Assembly: GCA_026075535.2 (NCBI GenBank)
Contig: AP026544.2
Coordinates: 10,602,001-10,666,000, forward strand
DNA: 64,000 nucleotides
Reading direction: 5' to 3'
DNA from: Tricholoma matsutake
Taxonomy: Eukaryota > Basidiomycota > Agaricomycetes > Agaricales > Tricholomataceae
Part shown: positions 29,697-42,845 of the stretch, in pieces
Numbering within the stretch: the stretch's first letter is position 1
How the letters are laid out: each line of letters starts with the position of its first letter
Position numbers and translations under genes: made by a program
Notes under the pieces: generated by a model
Seen by the model: only the letters and a program-made list of their open reading frames with translations
Told to the model about the DNA's origin: nothing
Databases searched by the model: none

Positions 29697-32545
29697 TCAT
29701 TTATATGCTCCTAGAATTCTTCCGGCATGTTTCAGGTTTCCCTCAGGCTCCCACAAGTTCTCCGAAATTGGGTATCCAACCCACTTCACTAGGAAGTGCA
29801 TGGTCCTTCCTTTCTTCTTGTGTTCGATGATCACTTCCACTTCACATTCTGATTTGCCTTCTATCAGATCAGGCGGTGGTTCTGGGAAGTTTGGTCCATG
29901 TGTCTCAGTTTCTTTATATGGGGAAAGGAGTGCCATGTGGAATACTGGGTGTATTTTCCACTGTTCAGTTGGTAGGAGAGTGGGCTCAGGACCTTCTTGA
30001 TGGTGAATGGTCCTTCTATTTTTGGTGTGAGCTTCCTTGTTGCATGTGTCATCTTGAGGTTCTTCACTTCTAGCCACACTCTGTCTCCTTCTTTGAATAG
30101 GGTGAAGTGTCTTGTCATCCTTTCCACCATCATCTGTCTGGCTAACTTGTGTGTTGCCTTTGCTTTGTCTCAGGCCCATTGCAGTGTGACAATTTGCTTC
30201 TCTATGGCTGGTATGTTTGTTTTCAGGTAGGGGAGTGGGATCACCTTGGGCTCATAGCCCATCATGAGGTAGAACAGGGAGTTCTTCTGTATGGAGTGCA
30301 TTCTCTGGTTGTGCATGAACTCTGCGATCAGGAGAAGGTGCTTCCAATTCTCCTGATTGTTTGAGCAGAAGATATGTAGGTACACTTCCACTTCTTGATT
30401 CACCCATTCTGTCTCCCCATCAGTCTGGGGGTGGTATGCCATGCTCATTGCCAGCTTGATTCTGAGCAATCTTCCTAGCTCCTGGAAGAGCTGTGAGGCA
30501 AATCTGGGATCTCTGTCAGAGATGATCTTGTCTGGGAGGCTGAATTGTTTGTAGACATTGTCTAGGTAGAGGGTGGCCACTCCCAATGCATCCACAGTTT
30601 TCCTGCAAGGGATAAAAATTACCCCCTTCATAAGCCCATGGTCTACCATGACCATGAGTGCATCATAACCATCAGACTCTGGTAGGTTGGTTATGAAATC
30701 AGTCGTCACCATTGCAAATGGTCTCATTGCTTCGGACTTGATTGGCTGTAGGGGGGACTTGTTGGGTGCGTGTTGACCTTCATCTGCTGGCATATTGTGC
30801 ATCCAGCAACATAGTTCTTGATGTACATCATCATCCCTGGCCACCAGCAGTCTCTTCTGATTATTTCAGTTGTTTGCCATTGTCCTGGGTGTCCGCTGGT
30901 TACTCCTTCATGGTATTTTTGTACCAGCTTCTTCCATAGATCTCCATTGTCAGGGACATAGCATCTGTCTTAGAAGAATAGAAGGCCATCTTCTATCTTC
31001 CAGTCTTCTAATGCTAATTTTATCAGTGGTGTTCCTTTGGTCTTTAGCGTCTCAATTGCACTCTTCACCAGGTCATCTTTCATGATGCTCCCTGTGAGCA
31101 AATCATGCATTTCTGTGTCAATGAATTTCACAAATACTGTTTCTGGCAGCATTGTGACATCTTCATTATTGTTGTCTTCTGCTGGTACTTCATGATAATG
31201 CATCACTCTGTACCATCTGGGATCCAGGTACATGGACAAGCTGCAAGTTGAATTCTGATAGGAATAGACTCCATCTTGCCTGTCATCTGTTCAGTTTCTG
31301 CGCTGTCCAGAAGTATGTCAGGTTCTTGTGATCCAACAGGATTACCACTGGGTGTCCTGATCCCAGTAGGTAGTGTCTTCAGGTCTCTAGCAATCACCCA
31401 ATGGCTAGTAGTTCTCTGTCATATATCTCATAGTTCTGTTCCATTGGTGGGGGCACATGCAATATGTATCTGCATGGATGCCAGTCCCCATTTGTGTCCC
31501 TTTGTCTCAGCACTCCTCCTGTAGCATGTTTCGAGGTGTCTGATTCGATTGTGAATGGTTTTGTCAGGTCTGGCATCAGCAGTACCAGTGCTTCTGCAAA
31601 TTTCCTTTTCAATGTTTGAAAGGCCTGTTCGCATTCCATTGTCTGGTTGAATGTCTTGTTCTTCTTCATCAGTTCATTAAGTGGTCTGCTTGTCTCCGCA
31701 AAATGTCTGATAACCTTCCTGTAGAAGTTCCCAAATCCCAGGAAGGACCTGACTGCCTTTATGTTCATTGGGGTGGGCCAATCTTGTATACCTGCCAGTT
31801 TCATATTGTCCATCACAATCTCATTGGGTCAGATGATCAGACCCAAGAATTCCACTTCATGGACATCAAACATGCACTTCTCTGGTTTCAGGTATAAGTC
31901 ATTTTCTGCTAGTCATTGCAGCACCCTCTTTGTCCTTTCCTGGTGTTCATTCTGATCCTTGGAGAATATCAGGATGTCATCCATGTAAATCACGAGCCAT
32001 CCTTCTCTGATCATGTCACGGAAGATCTCGTTCATCATTGCCTGGAAGGTCGCCGGTGAGTTGCATAATCCAAAGAACATCACTGTTGGTTCAAACAGCC
32101 CTCTGTTTGTCTTGAAGGCTGCCTTCCATTGATCTCTGTCCTTGATCCAGACATTGTGATACCCCCATCAGATATCCAATTTCATGAACCATTTTTCCCC
32201 TCTCAGTTTGTCCAACAGCTCTCCTACCAGTGCAGCAGGTAGGTGTTCTTGATTGTTCCATTGTTCAGGTACCTGTAGTCTTAGCGCATCCGAGTCCTTC
32301 TTCACAATGAAGAAGAATGGTGATGCCATGGGTGATTTCAAAGGTTGAATGTATGCTTTCTCTAGGCTTTTGTCGAGAAACTCGTTGAATTTCTTCTGTT
32401 CTGCTGGTGATAATGGGTAAACCCTGCAATCCTTTGCCACAAAGTCCAACTCTGCACTCAATAGGTCAAGTCCTAATCTACCTGCATTACCAGAAACCTT
32501 TGCAATCCCTCCAGAAACCTTTCCAATCCCTCCAGAAACCTTCAC
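29697..32545 (-). pseudogene. gypsy-D pol: RT, RNase H, integrase, chromodomain
   Basis: Read on the minus strand: RT from about 32545 (VYPLSPAEQKKFNEFLD, KSPMASPFFFIVKKD), YMDDILIF near 31985, RNase H (IESDTSKHATGGVLRQ, NYEIYDRELLAI near 31400-31530), integrase (TTDFITNLPESDGYDALMVM, ISDRDPRFASQLF, AYHPQTDGETEWVNQE) and chromodomain (CEVEVIIEHKKKGRTMHFLV, WVGYPISENLWEPE, ending 29697). gag and protease are missing. The left edge of RT runs into a three-copy 20-22 bp repeat (AGAAACCTTYRCAATCCCTCC, 32488-32548). Frame changes near 30160, 30860, 31240 and 31880 mark decay. Confidence 0.9.
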
Positions 32546-32680
32546 AATCCTGACTTGGGGGTGAGGGCCAGTACTGGTAGGTACGAGTCCTTAATTTTTT
32601 TAAGTTATTCATTCAATATGAAATTAATTGTTACAGGCTAATATAATAGTTATACATACAGCCAAAACTATCTACACTAA

Positions 32681-33918
32681 TTACTTCTTGGCATATATTG
32701 CCAGTACTGCATGCTTGTTATTACAAGTCATAAACATCTTGTCAGAGAAATCTGTTATATGACCTACTTTGTCACATTTGCTTCTGGTTGTTATGCCATC
32801 ATGAAACCAGACATTTTTGTCTGATATAATTCTACATGTAAAATGAAAGTTTCTGGAATAAACAATACCTTTCAAGGGAAGCATGGTATCTTTGTTATTA
32901 GCACCTTTTATTTCAACACTTTTGCTTACTGCTATTCCAGTCACATTCAAACTGAACATAAGTAGCTCTGGAGTGACTGTAAAGTTGTGAATAATATGCT
33001 GTTTGGATTGACATTCACAGCAATTGTCTGTAGTTTCATTTTGCCAGTTCTGAAACCAATCATTAACAGATTTCAAGTTACTGCTCATTACATGCATAAA
33101 ATCTTCTGGAGGTTCAAGGTTCTCTTGCTTGCTGCGTGTTGTACACTGAAGTTTGGCATAGCACACAGATTCATCTCTAATCATCAACTGTCTTGCCAAT
33201 TCAGCTATGTTGGTACCCACTTGTCCATAGGGAAATAATATATTGTCTTTGTTATGCAGCCATTTTCTAACATCATTTCTGGCAGCTTCCAAAGATTTTT
33301 TACCCTGAAGAATTTCTCTATAGTTGTAGGCAAGTCTTTCTAATGGGGTACTCAACCACCAAAACCATTTTGTCCATTTTTTGGGATTCTGGATCCATAC
33401 ATCACACAGAATAGAGAATATAGCATCATATGCACAACTATAATTCTCTGAATCCCATGTAATACCCACTGGAGTATCTTGTACCAGAATAAATATCAAT
33501 TTGGTTTTCTTTCTTTTAGTGCATTCATTTATCAGCTCTTCATCAGCTTTTTGTTTTGTACCAGTAGTATTTTGTACTGGTGCTGTACCTTTAGCCACAA
33601 CAAATGTATGTGTACAGAAATCCTTTCTTTTTGTTTGAAACTTTGGATTTTCATTGTGTTCAAGTACATTACCGTGCTCTTTTTTCTTGTCTTTAATAAC
33701 TTGCCAAGGACTATCTGTGACAATATTAAGTAAATCCATAGGATCTTCTGAAGTCCACTTCAATTGTTTTGATACATTGGCAGGTACATATTCAGTTCCC
33801 TTATATAATTGAAACTGATGAATACGAGCATTATGCAAATTGCCATTGATATTGTTGGGTAAGGTACCTTCATATGACAATCTAGTTATTTCATCTAGAA
33901 GTTCTAGCTCTCTAAATT
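32681..33918 (-). pseudogene. Cysteine-peptidase-like C-terminal domain fused to the Helitron helicase
   Basis: An open stretch of about 400 codons follows the helicase. It carries a Cys box GITWDSENYSCAYDAIFSIL (about 33460), a Cys-pair region (CCECQSKQHIIHN, 33010), and a His box FHFTCRIISDKNVWFHDGIT (about 32840-32780), ending AVLAIYAKK. The Cys-box, zinc-type Cys pairs and late HxxxxxxxxWFHDG layout resemble ubiquitin-specific (C19-like) peptidases. I recall similar tails on other agaricomycete Helitron-type proteins but cannot check that. The residues needed for catalysis (Cys in YSCAYD, His in WFHDG) are present. Function is an inference. Confidence 0.6.
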
Positions 33919-35747
33919 CTTGTCAAAGATATCCTGATGCTCCACACATAATTTTGTGTGGATTGAAACCTTGCACAATTACAGTACCTTCTGCAGTTGA
34001 ACCTCTGGATAACCATGTGTAATAAGACATATGATCACAACAACTACTCAAGTCAACAACATTGATATCTCGAGTCTTTCCTTGGGATGCATAATCTGTC
34101 ATTGCAAAGTTGGGCAAAACTGGTACTTGTGAATGATTGATTTTTAATGCAACATCACTTGGTGTGACACAAAAAACAGATATTGATAACTTTGTTAGAG
34201 GAACAACATTTTCAGGTAAACCATCAATCTTAATTGTCTTTGCAGGCTAATCAAGTTTAACAAACAATGTATCAAGTACAAGTTGACCATGTGGGCCAAT
34301 AACTGACTGCCAGCTAGTGATATGTCCTTGGCCTTTTGTAATACACAATTCAGTTGCTTCATTGTTGTGTATCATTACTGGCATTCCCATACAAAGAGAC
34401 AATTTGCCAGGTACATGATCAGATGCTGAATGTCTCAAATTCCAGAGAACATTTCTTAGCATTGGGTTTATATCACCATTATTAAGTGTATGCTTTTTTT
34501 TCATCCATTTTTTTCTATAGCAGGATTTTCTTCCTCTCCAAAATGGTCTACAGAATAAAAGTGTGTCAATGTTTGACCAGTTTCCTTTGCAAATCGCTCT
34601 GAGCCAAGTTGGTTGATACAGTCTTTTGGTGCATTGAATGCTGTAATGATAGACACGTTATGGTATTTATTGTCTGCCAATTTTGGCTGACCTGGACCCT
34701 TACCAGCAATGGGGATCTCAGAAATTGTATATCCTCTGAAGTACAAGATGCATATCGCATATTCTCAAGTGCAGCCCTTAGCTTGGCATCTTCTTTACTT
34801 TGTTTTTTTTGTTGCATATTTTGTCATAGAATTACTATGGTTGTCACTTGATGCCACAATGCTTTTCCAATCGATGCTTGTTGTCCTTTTAATGTCTGTG
34901 ATGCATCAACAGATGTACCAACAGCTTTATTCTAAAAAGAATGAACTCCAACCAGTGACAATTGTGCAAAATCACCTGCAAAAATCATGTTGATACCACC
35001 AAATGGTGTATCTCCTATGTTTCTTGCCTTGGCCAATTGAGCACTGATCTTATATAAATCATGACAGGCTACCATTGATACTTCATCCAAAAATATATAG
35101 TCAACACCATCAAGCTGTGCTTTGACTTGTGCTATAGCTGTATGCTCATTTATGATTCTGACTATATCACCATCTTTTGTACTGTTTATACCAAGTACAG
35201 AATGGTAAGTTGAACCATTCAACAATGCAGCAGCAGATCCTGTTGGAGCCAGAATCATAATTCTGTGAGACTTGTTGCATTTTTCAAAAAGGGATATTAA
35301 TGCTTTGATAACCTGTGATTTTTCAGTACCTCCCATTCTACCAAGATACATTTTTAGTTGACTTGGCTGTGACATGGTTGCATGATTAGCGACAATATGA
35401 AGAGCTCATTCTTGTTCTGTATTTAACTTGAAGTCTTTAACAGTATCATTGATAATCTTTTGGTTATCAGCTGTTTCTGCTTTGAAGTTTTTCCAAAGAT
35501 AACTAATATCGTCTACAACAACATCATTATAATTTCGAGATGACAATGGTGTTCCTTCTTCATTTACAGGAAGATGTTTTCCTCTATCAGCTAACACAGC
35601 ATCTTTTGCAGTTTTCACCAAGGCATTCCATTTACTACCAGCCATATTTATTTGTATATCCATGCCTTTTGAATCAATATGGCTAATAACTTGTGGACAA
35701 TCATTCAACCAACTGGCATTTTGAACAACATTCTCCATTTGATTCAT
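33915..35747 (-). pseudogene. Helitron Pif1-type helicase
   Basis: The Walker A site reads LGRMGGTEKSQVIKAL (about 35340-35300), in which the usual GTGKS Gly is replaced by Glu. Then come APTGSAAALLNGSTYHSVLG, Walker B VDYIFLDEVSMV (about 35080), and GGINMIFAGDFAQLSLVG. After a gap of frame changes (34930-34820) the later helicase motifs follow: GKLSLCMGMPVMIHNNEATE near 34400 and FAMTDYASQGKTRDINVVDL near 34090, the Pif1/RecD2-like motif VI region. Stops at 35407 and 33921 fit CGA to TGA. The Walker A change alone would abolish ATPase activity. Confidence 0.85.
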
Positions 35748-36018
35748 TTCATCAAGTTTTTCATATGTTTCAATGATGGTTCAACATATATGCTCTCCTC
35801 TGTAATAATATCAAGTGGATTATCATCATCATATTCAACAAATGAATTTTGTTTCAGATCTTTTAGAACTTCAGAAGCCCATGATGGAAAGAACCCACCA
35901 TCTTCTTCATCTTTTTTTTATTTTGGCAGAATAATCATCTTGAGTCATAATGAAGATTAAAGTCTTTCATTAGTTGTTGTTGCCTTGGTGTAAAATTATG
36001 AACATGAAATGTTCCATC

Positions 36019-37457
36019 TCATGTACTATCAACAGATTTCAAATCTTTTCCACTTTGCCATGGTTTGAACAATGTAAGCATCATTAGACAGTAATATTCT
36101 CTATCGCCTTGATCACATCTTGGTAATGAACCACCAAGAAAATTGGGCACTATATTGTCCTCATCAATACAGTGAACATGATGTGTTTGGAATTGTGGAT
36201 GAGCCTTCATAAGTTGATGTTTCTCTTCCTCATCTTCATACAAGTGCTGAGCATTTCCATCACCAATATTTAATTCATCACCAGTTTCATCGTCTACATC
36301 TTTGTCGTCAGTTGGCTCATGAAGTGAATCATAATCAGTATAATCACAATTAGTTTGATCTGATCCTCCACCTAATTGAGGAATGTTTAAATCAAAAACC
36401 TCATTATCATTAAGAATGTGAAGCTCATCAATTTCATCATCAATCATTTCTTTGTCATATTCATTTGTTACTTCATGCTTTTTGTCAAATTCTGCTTGCT
36501 GAACCTTTGACCACTTAGTTTTTGTAGATTGTCTGATCCAATCATACAAGCTGAGATCATTGTATATGAACAGTCGATGCATGTAGTCTTGAACATTTGA
36601 CAAGCCTACATATTTGCCCATATTTTTGTTTAAAACAACTTTGGCTGGCTTGTCATCTTCTTTTAGTGATTCCCAGTCCCAGGCATTTTGGACTTCTTGC
36701 ACATAATTTCTCCAGTAGAAATTAACAAACTTGTGGCTGGTATAATGATCTGGATTTCCTAACAAATACATGCAAGCCATGGGACTGCCTATTTCCATCT
36801 TTGCTGTAAGCACATTAACAATATTTGTCATTAATGACCTTGACGTGCTTTTACAGTCTGTAGAATCAGTAATAAGCTCAGAGTTTCGATCAAACACACA
36901 TTGAATTGTATCAAATATTGAATATGTCTTCAGGCCAGGCTTGGTTACATAATCAGAGACATAAGCTATAATAGCTTTGATTGCAGTTCCAGACAGAAGA
37001 CTTGTTGTATCAGTGTTGCAACTAAGAACATAAGTTATCAATGGGGTAAAAGTATTCAGCCATGATTCACCCTTTTTAATCGTCAATGCACCTGTCAATG
37101 GATCAACCATGGTTTGCTCTACAACATCTCTTGGAAACTGTGCTCTGCATCACCCTTGCTTGTTAAAACAACCTTTTTTATATCATTTCCATCTTTATCT
37201 TTAGTTGTCATGCAGCAGCTGTGAACATTTGAATGCAGGACCAGATCATCTACTGTTTGTCTAAATCGTGACCACCAACTCTTGAGTTTTTCACAGTTTT
37301 CACAAGAGTCACATCTAGTTTCATGGCATTGCTCCAGTGGAGGTTCTGGCATATATTCAGAGTCATTATGTTGTGCTTCTTTGACATGTTGGTTTACATC
37401 AGCAGTGTGGCCATTGAAAAATTCACCCTTGTATATGGATTCTATATATTCAACCAT
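36019..37457 (-). pseudogene. Helitron Rep (second half)
   Basis: Two frames, 37457-37119 and 37110-36019, continue the Rep region. CDSCENCEKLKSWWSRFRQT is followed by AIIAYVSDYVTKPGLKTYSI near 36960, the KYxxK/YxxYxxK-type region holding the Rep tyrosines. An acidic linker (DEEEKHQL and Asp/Glu-rich runs) leads toward the helicase. A one-base shift near 37112 separates the frames. Confidence 0.78.
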
Positions 37458-37481
37458 CTTCCATTGAAAATCTGAGGATCA

Positions 37482-39440
37482 ATCCATAATTCGATCATGA
37501 ATCTCCTGAGGTGACAATGCATTCTTTATCCAAATTAACATATGTAGATGTAGTGTCAATCAACCTTGTTGTTCCACAGTGCCATAATATGCAGAAGTTT
37601 CTCCAAATAGTCCAGTATGCTTTTGTCCTACACCTAAAACATTTTTTATAAATGCCTGACACATAAAATCAAAACATCTTGTGGCAGCAGCAGGATTATT
37701 TGCAACAAGACGGAATGTATTGTCAGGTAATCTTATGTCGGGTTTGAACTCCTCACCTGTGTCAGCAAAGTAAAGACATATTGGATGCTTGTTGTCTGCA
37801 GGTGATAGCATAATGAACCATGATGGTGCTCCAACATATGGATGAGAGACCAGATCTCATTCCACATATATTTTTTGGAAGCTGCAGAACCTTTGACATG
37901 ACTGCTGACAACCTCCAGATCACCCATTAGCTTGTAGCATACTTTTTCTGCATCTGTTTCTGGCTTAACACAAATGTTCTGACTTAATTGAGTAGAAATG
38001 TCTGTCAAAACATTCAAGTCAAGATTGTGTAATCGGTCTGTCACTTGTGAGAAGTAAGCCTTATTAACAGTTAAATATCCTCCAGTGGTGCTTTCTTGTA
38101 TTTGTTCATGGTTTAAAGCAATAAGTGCAAATCCTGGATCCATTTGAAATCACTTGTCATAATACATCAGAAGATGTTTCTTATGTGCTAGCCCTGATAA
38201 ACAGCCTTGATGATGGCTGTTACCAATTCCACCTAGTCCATATGGAAATAGCCACAGCATCATAGATGGAAAAAGTTGTGTATTTTTGTATATCGACTCA
38301 GGTTGAGATGCATAACCAACAAATGCTATTTTTCCATCCTTTGTAAGATGCTCTAAAGCTCTCGCTTTTATGGTTTCAAGTGTCATCTCTGAAAATTCTT
38401 CTCCAGTGAGTCCATGTACTACAAATGAACAATCACCCCTTTCAATGCCTTCTTCTTCATTATCATGCACGCTCATGGCCTCCTTGTCCCTGTTTAAGAT
38501 TGACTGGCGGTAATCAATGACCACTGGTGTTCTGTTCTCTGGATATTTATCCAAGTTGTCTTCAGAAAGTTCAATGTCATGGTAGTCAATATGATTCAAC
38601 TTCAACCATTGAAGTGCTTTTCCAACTTGTTTATGTCAAACAAGCAAAGGTGTTTGTTGAATATCTTTTTCTGTTGGTTGACATGGTCCTGTAAATATGC
38701 ATGCCAAAACCTGATCAAGTTCTTCAAGTGGAGGTGGAAGTACATTATACAGCTTGGGAATGGGATTTTGAAAGCTTATTGCATTTGCTCTCATCTTATA
38801 TTGTCCTGAAGCAATTCAAACAATGCATCTATTATGGCATACTTGCGATATAAGTATTTTACACAAATGTCAAACCAGTAAGTTTGGAAGGCACTTTGCC
38901 TATCCAAAAGCCATTAGCCAATGCCATAGAAGGGCAATTTCCCCTTTCCAAATATTTATGACATGTAGTACACATACCAGTACAATCATAATCAATTATA
39001 GGGCCCTCAATCTCTTGTTGCTCTTGTGACTCACATGTTCACTCAATTGAAGTTACTCCACTTGGTTTGAGAGGATCAAGACTGCAGTTGACATCTTTTA
39101 ATGGTATGCTTTCTTTTTTCAAGGTCAATTGACCACAGACTGCACATCCCATTTCTTCAAACCAAGAAGGATGTGTATCACTACAAAACCCGCTTATGAT
39201 CTTGTGAAGAAGCTTGTCTTTTGGTGGAGATGGTGGAAAACTACACACTTTCTGGTTTTTGTAAATATTCTTATTCTGCACCATTTTTGCTTGTTTAAAG
39301 GTTGTTGTAGACTTTTTATGCTGATAAAGGTTTGTTCAATATTTTCTAAATTTCACCCTGGTAAGGCCTTCCTTCCAAGATTTATACAGTTTGTTAACTG
39401 GTTTAAAGATAAAGACATTGTTGTAACAATATTTTGAACA
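37482..39440 (-). pseudogene. Helitron N-terminal and Rep (first half)
   Basis: The N-terminal stretch has paired cysteines (CAVCGQLTL near 39130; CTGMCTTCHKYL near 38960), then the Helitron-like N region (WLKLNHIDYHDIELSEDNL at 38600; PFLYGLGG-like LFPYGLGGIGNSHHQGCLSG near 38230). The Rep domain includes AYYGTVEQQG then LTLHLHMLIWI at about 37530-37590, which retains the two-histidine HLH motif of Helitron Rep. A TGA sits exactly before LTLHLH, where Arg is expected (CGA). The more upstream part (39986-39336) contains MSHGIFVANKAPLGAILHSL and CSKYCYNNVFIFKPV and may be a further exon of the same gene. Confidence 0.8.
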
Positions 39441-39989
39441 TAAATGTCCAGTGAGACTATGCAGTATAGCCCCTAATGGTGCTTTGTTTGCCACAAATAT
39501 ACCATGGCTCATTGCTACAGACTTTGCTTGGCCAAGTGCAAGGTGATTTATAATTGCACCAAGTGGCACATGGCATACCACCATATCACAGTTCTGATCA
39601 GCCACATCTATTGCATTCGAGTAGAGCATGTGAGAAACAAATTGATACTGGGTACTGTCAGCAATATTTGAATCATGACTGTTTGGTAGAAGATATGATG
39701 CCAGCATTACATATGTAATATGTGATTTTCCTCCACCTATCAGCATTGCATTTGTGGTGGCTGGTGTATCATTTGAAAATATGACTTCATTTTCTATGTT
39801 GTACTGCTTTGTTATATTGGATGGTGAGAAGCGCATATATAAGATAATTTTGTAGATGCCAGATAAAAGCCCATGCAACACAATATAATGTACTGGATAC
39901 ATTTGTATCAAGAATGTCCATGACACCCGATGTGAAGGTTTGCATGTTGAATTGCAAACAATATTAATGTAATCATGCTTAAGCATATA

Positions 39990-41040
39990 GTTTTACATTG
40001 CACGCATAGCAACTATCTGGCAAATATGTGTTGGATTCATATCCATTGAGACTAAATGAAGCATTGACATCCAACCAGGTGATATAAACCAAGTTGAATA
40101 AAAATATAGATTGACAAGTGATTGTCGATGTTATAATTCCCATCGTTCAAGATCTTCCACAATTCAGAGAGTAGCTCAGTGCTTTTTCCAAGCACAAGAA
40201 AAGTGTCATATGTTGGCAAACTTTCTTTAGAGACATAGTTTCCCATAGTCCAGCTATTCAAAGATTGCATAACAAGCTTTGACTGGCTTGGACTACCAGT
40301 AGGAACACCAAAAGACCAAGATGAACTAAGTCCATCGAAAGATCCATTACTAATAGCATATGAGAAAACATCTTTCTTTGAGCATGTGCAGACTTACTTG
40401 AATGTTAAAGGTATAGCAGAAGTTAAATGAGCAATACAAAGGCAACAGAAAGTTATGAGTATCTGTAACGACATGTTGACGAGAAGCAAAGTGCGAAGTA
40501 ATGTGATTATGCTGAAACATCAACAAAAAATCATGTGGTTTCAAGATCAAATGTGGACATCTTGCAATGTTTTATCAAAGTTTTATCTCTGTAACTAACA
40601 ATGAGCACAAAGACAGCTGAATCTACTGTTGCTAGTACCAGAGTCAGTTCTGAGTGAGCCATTAGCTTTACTTTGGAATATTTAACAAACTGATTGCAGG
40701 CATGCCATGGATGCTTCTCATGAACTACCTCAGATCCCAATCAATGTAGCTTGAACACCACAAGATATAATTCAGGTGAGAATAGTGTCTATGTTAACAA
40801 TGGCTCATGTGTGTTAACTTTATACAAATTCATTGGCACAATACAAGCCATGGTCATAGCAATTCCAGAGATCAGCCTGGTGGTAATACTATCCTGATCA
40901 TCACAGGGAGAAGATAAATGGGGTGCAGCTGATATGAAATAATCTGTAACAACAAAGTTACATTGCACAATATTGAATATTACAGTATGTACAACGATTC
41001 TCAAGATATTAACAAGGAATTGTTACAAGACACATTTACA
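39990..41040. other. No clear gene; possible exon scraps
   Basis: Short minus-strand open pieces occur (TYDTFLVLGKSTELLSELWK near 40190; HSELTLVLATVDSAVFVLIV near 40640), but none has a recognised domain or a convincing splice structure. They could be 5' exons of the Helitron gene or 3' parts of the neighbouring gene's region. No repeat family was recognised. Confidence 0.4.
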
Positions 41041-42624
41041 AATGATAACTATGCCATGCTATTTTTTCACAAGTTGTGTATATTTACAAAGGCCATGCTC
41101 TAACATATCAATATCATAGCCAATCAACTCCTTCTCCTCTGCAGTGAGATTGGTCTCAAGATAGTTGTGCAAGAATGAAAGTCCAATCTCAACCTCTTGA
41201 ACAGAAGGATTCCGTGATTTGACAATACCAAGGCATTGCAAGCCGAGTATAGCGCCTTTATCTACATCAAACATCAGCCTTGCCATCTGTTGGACTGTAG
41301 GTTTTTCCACCACTCCTGCATTCCCTAAATCACCACAATTAAGCAGCACTGTCAGCTCACCAATATTTGGGAAGTTTAGAGGAGGGTTCTTTCCATCATT
41401 CTGTTGCTTCAACTTCTTTTTCTCCTCCTTTGGATTGTAATCATCAAAGTTGTCAATGACTTCAGGTTCAATGGGTTGTGAAGACAAGAAGCAAAACAAG
41501 GATGTGATGCCATTGAACTTGTTCGCTGAGAAGTTGGTCCATTTGTGTTGCAAAGACCAGTATTTCTCAATCAACTCCAGTGTTCGGTGATAGTTGGCAG
41601 GACTGTAGGCATTTGAAATAACAAAATATTTGTCTTCTTTGGTTGAGCCTTTTCCATCCTTGTAAGAAATCCAATCCTCCAAGGTTGCAAACTGACCCCC
41701 ATGAGTATGAGCAAATTCAGAACCATAAAAAGTTCCACAATGACAGAAAATATTCCAGAAATCTTCCGGTGTCAAACCATCTTCCAATCCATTATAGACC
41801 ATATTGATTGCACGTTTTCGAGTGGGTGCACATTCCCTAAATGGAAGAAAATGGTCGGGTCTATTTGCAACTTTGGACAGCATCCGATCCTTGCTTTTTA
41901 GATATGGCTTAGTTCCATTCTTGACTATAGGCATCAGCATCCAAAGATACTGGAGAAAGACATTGCATTGAGATGATAGCATCTGTTGTTGATGATATAG
42001 GCAATGAAGGGGGGGAAGGTGTGACAACAGCTCGAATGCATAATCATGTAGGCTTTCTTGTAGGCTGTGACATCCACAGGCCATGAAGATCAGTTAAGAC
42101 ATCTAAAGCCAAGCGCAGTGGAGATGATGAATCCAAGAAACCTGCTGTCTGCAGGCTGATGCAGAGAGTGCTGATGACTTTATTGAAATCTTTAATCATA
42201 AGGTCTCTTTTACGCCAAGAGTTTTCCAATAGGATCATTATACAAATGCCACATCAGATCAAGGAGAAGCACAGAGGCTGGAGCTACAGAAAGAATCATA
42301 TCCATAGCTTTGTATTGCAGAATCTGTTTAGGTTCAGAAGGGAAATAGAGCCACAGTTTGAGACAATTGTTAACCGCATCAATAGAGGTCTTTACATTCC
42401 CCCCCCCCCCCCAATCCGAGCGGACTCTGCTCAGACACTTGGACAGTCCTAGGACTTTGTTTGGACTTCTTTGGCTGAAAGTCTTGCCAAACTAAATGTC
42501 CAGTCCATGCTGAGTCCGAGCTGAGTCCTTGGACTGTCCAAGCATCCAAGTGGAGTCTGAGTGGACCAGCACTCGTACAGTCCTAGGACTGTCCAAGTTG
42601 CTTATATAATTGACTGAGAAATCT

Positions 42625-42712
42625 GTAGCTACCACAGGGATTGAACCCTCATAGTCACATGATAAAGTACAATTAAGTCAGCAATATAACAGTTAGACTA
42701 AAGCATCATTAC
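42625..42712 (-). other. Left tRNA-like module of HIT-f, pointing outward
   Basis: Minus-strand A box TAGTCTAACTG (42700-42690) and B box GGGTTCAATCCC (42648-42637). The B box is a perfect match to the Pol III consensus. Confidence 0.75.
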
Positions 42713-42845
42713 AGGTAAGTAGTTATATCTCTCTATGTACCACCCTGGCTGTGATGACAAATCAACACAGCCACATCATCAACAACGCTGGCAACGGTGC
42801 CGCCTCCTCCTTACCTCCTACCCCAATAACCAACAACAGGAACAA

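Larger units (their letters stand above)
32681..39440 (-). mobile_element. Helitron (Rep plus Pif1 helicase), decayed
   Basis: One long minus-strand reading path is interrupted by stops that are mostly TGA where CGA (Arg) would fit, for example near 39040, 38150, 37550, 36017, 35407 and 33921. Parts in order: cysteine-rich N-terminus, Helitron-like N domain, Rep nuclease, Pif1-type helicase, C-terminal peptidase-like domain. Rolling-circle termini (5' TC, 3' hairpin plus CTRR) were looked for near 32560-32680 and 40-41 kb but not found with confidence, so the element limits are only those of the coding path. Confidence 0.85.

Noticed and set aside
32560..32680. Helitron 3' terminus at CCAGTACTGG near 32571
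   Set aside because: There is a 10-bp palindrome but no CTRR end at a suitable distance and no AT target, so the terminus was not annotated.
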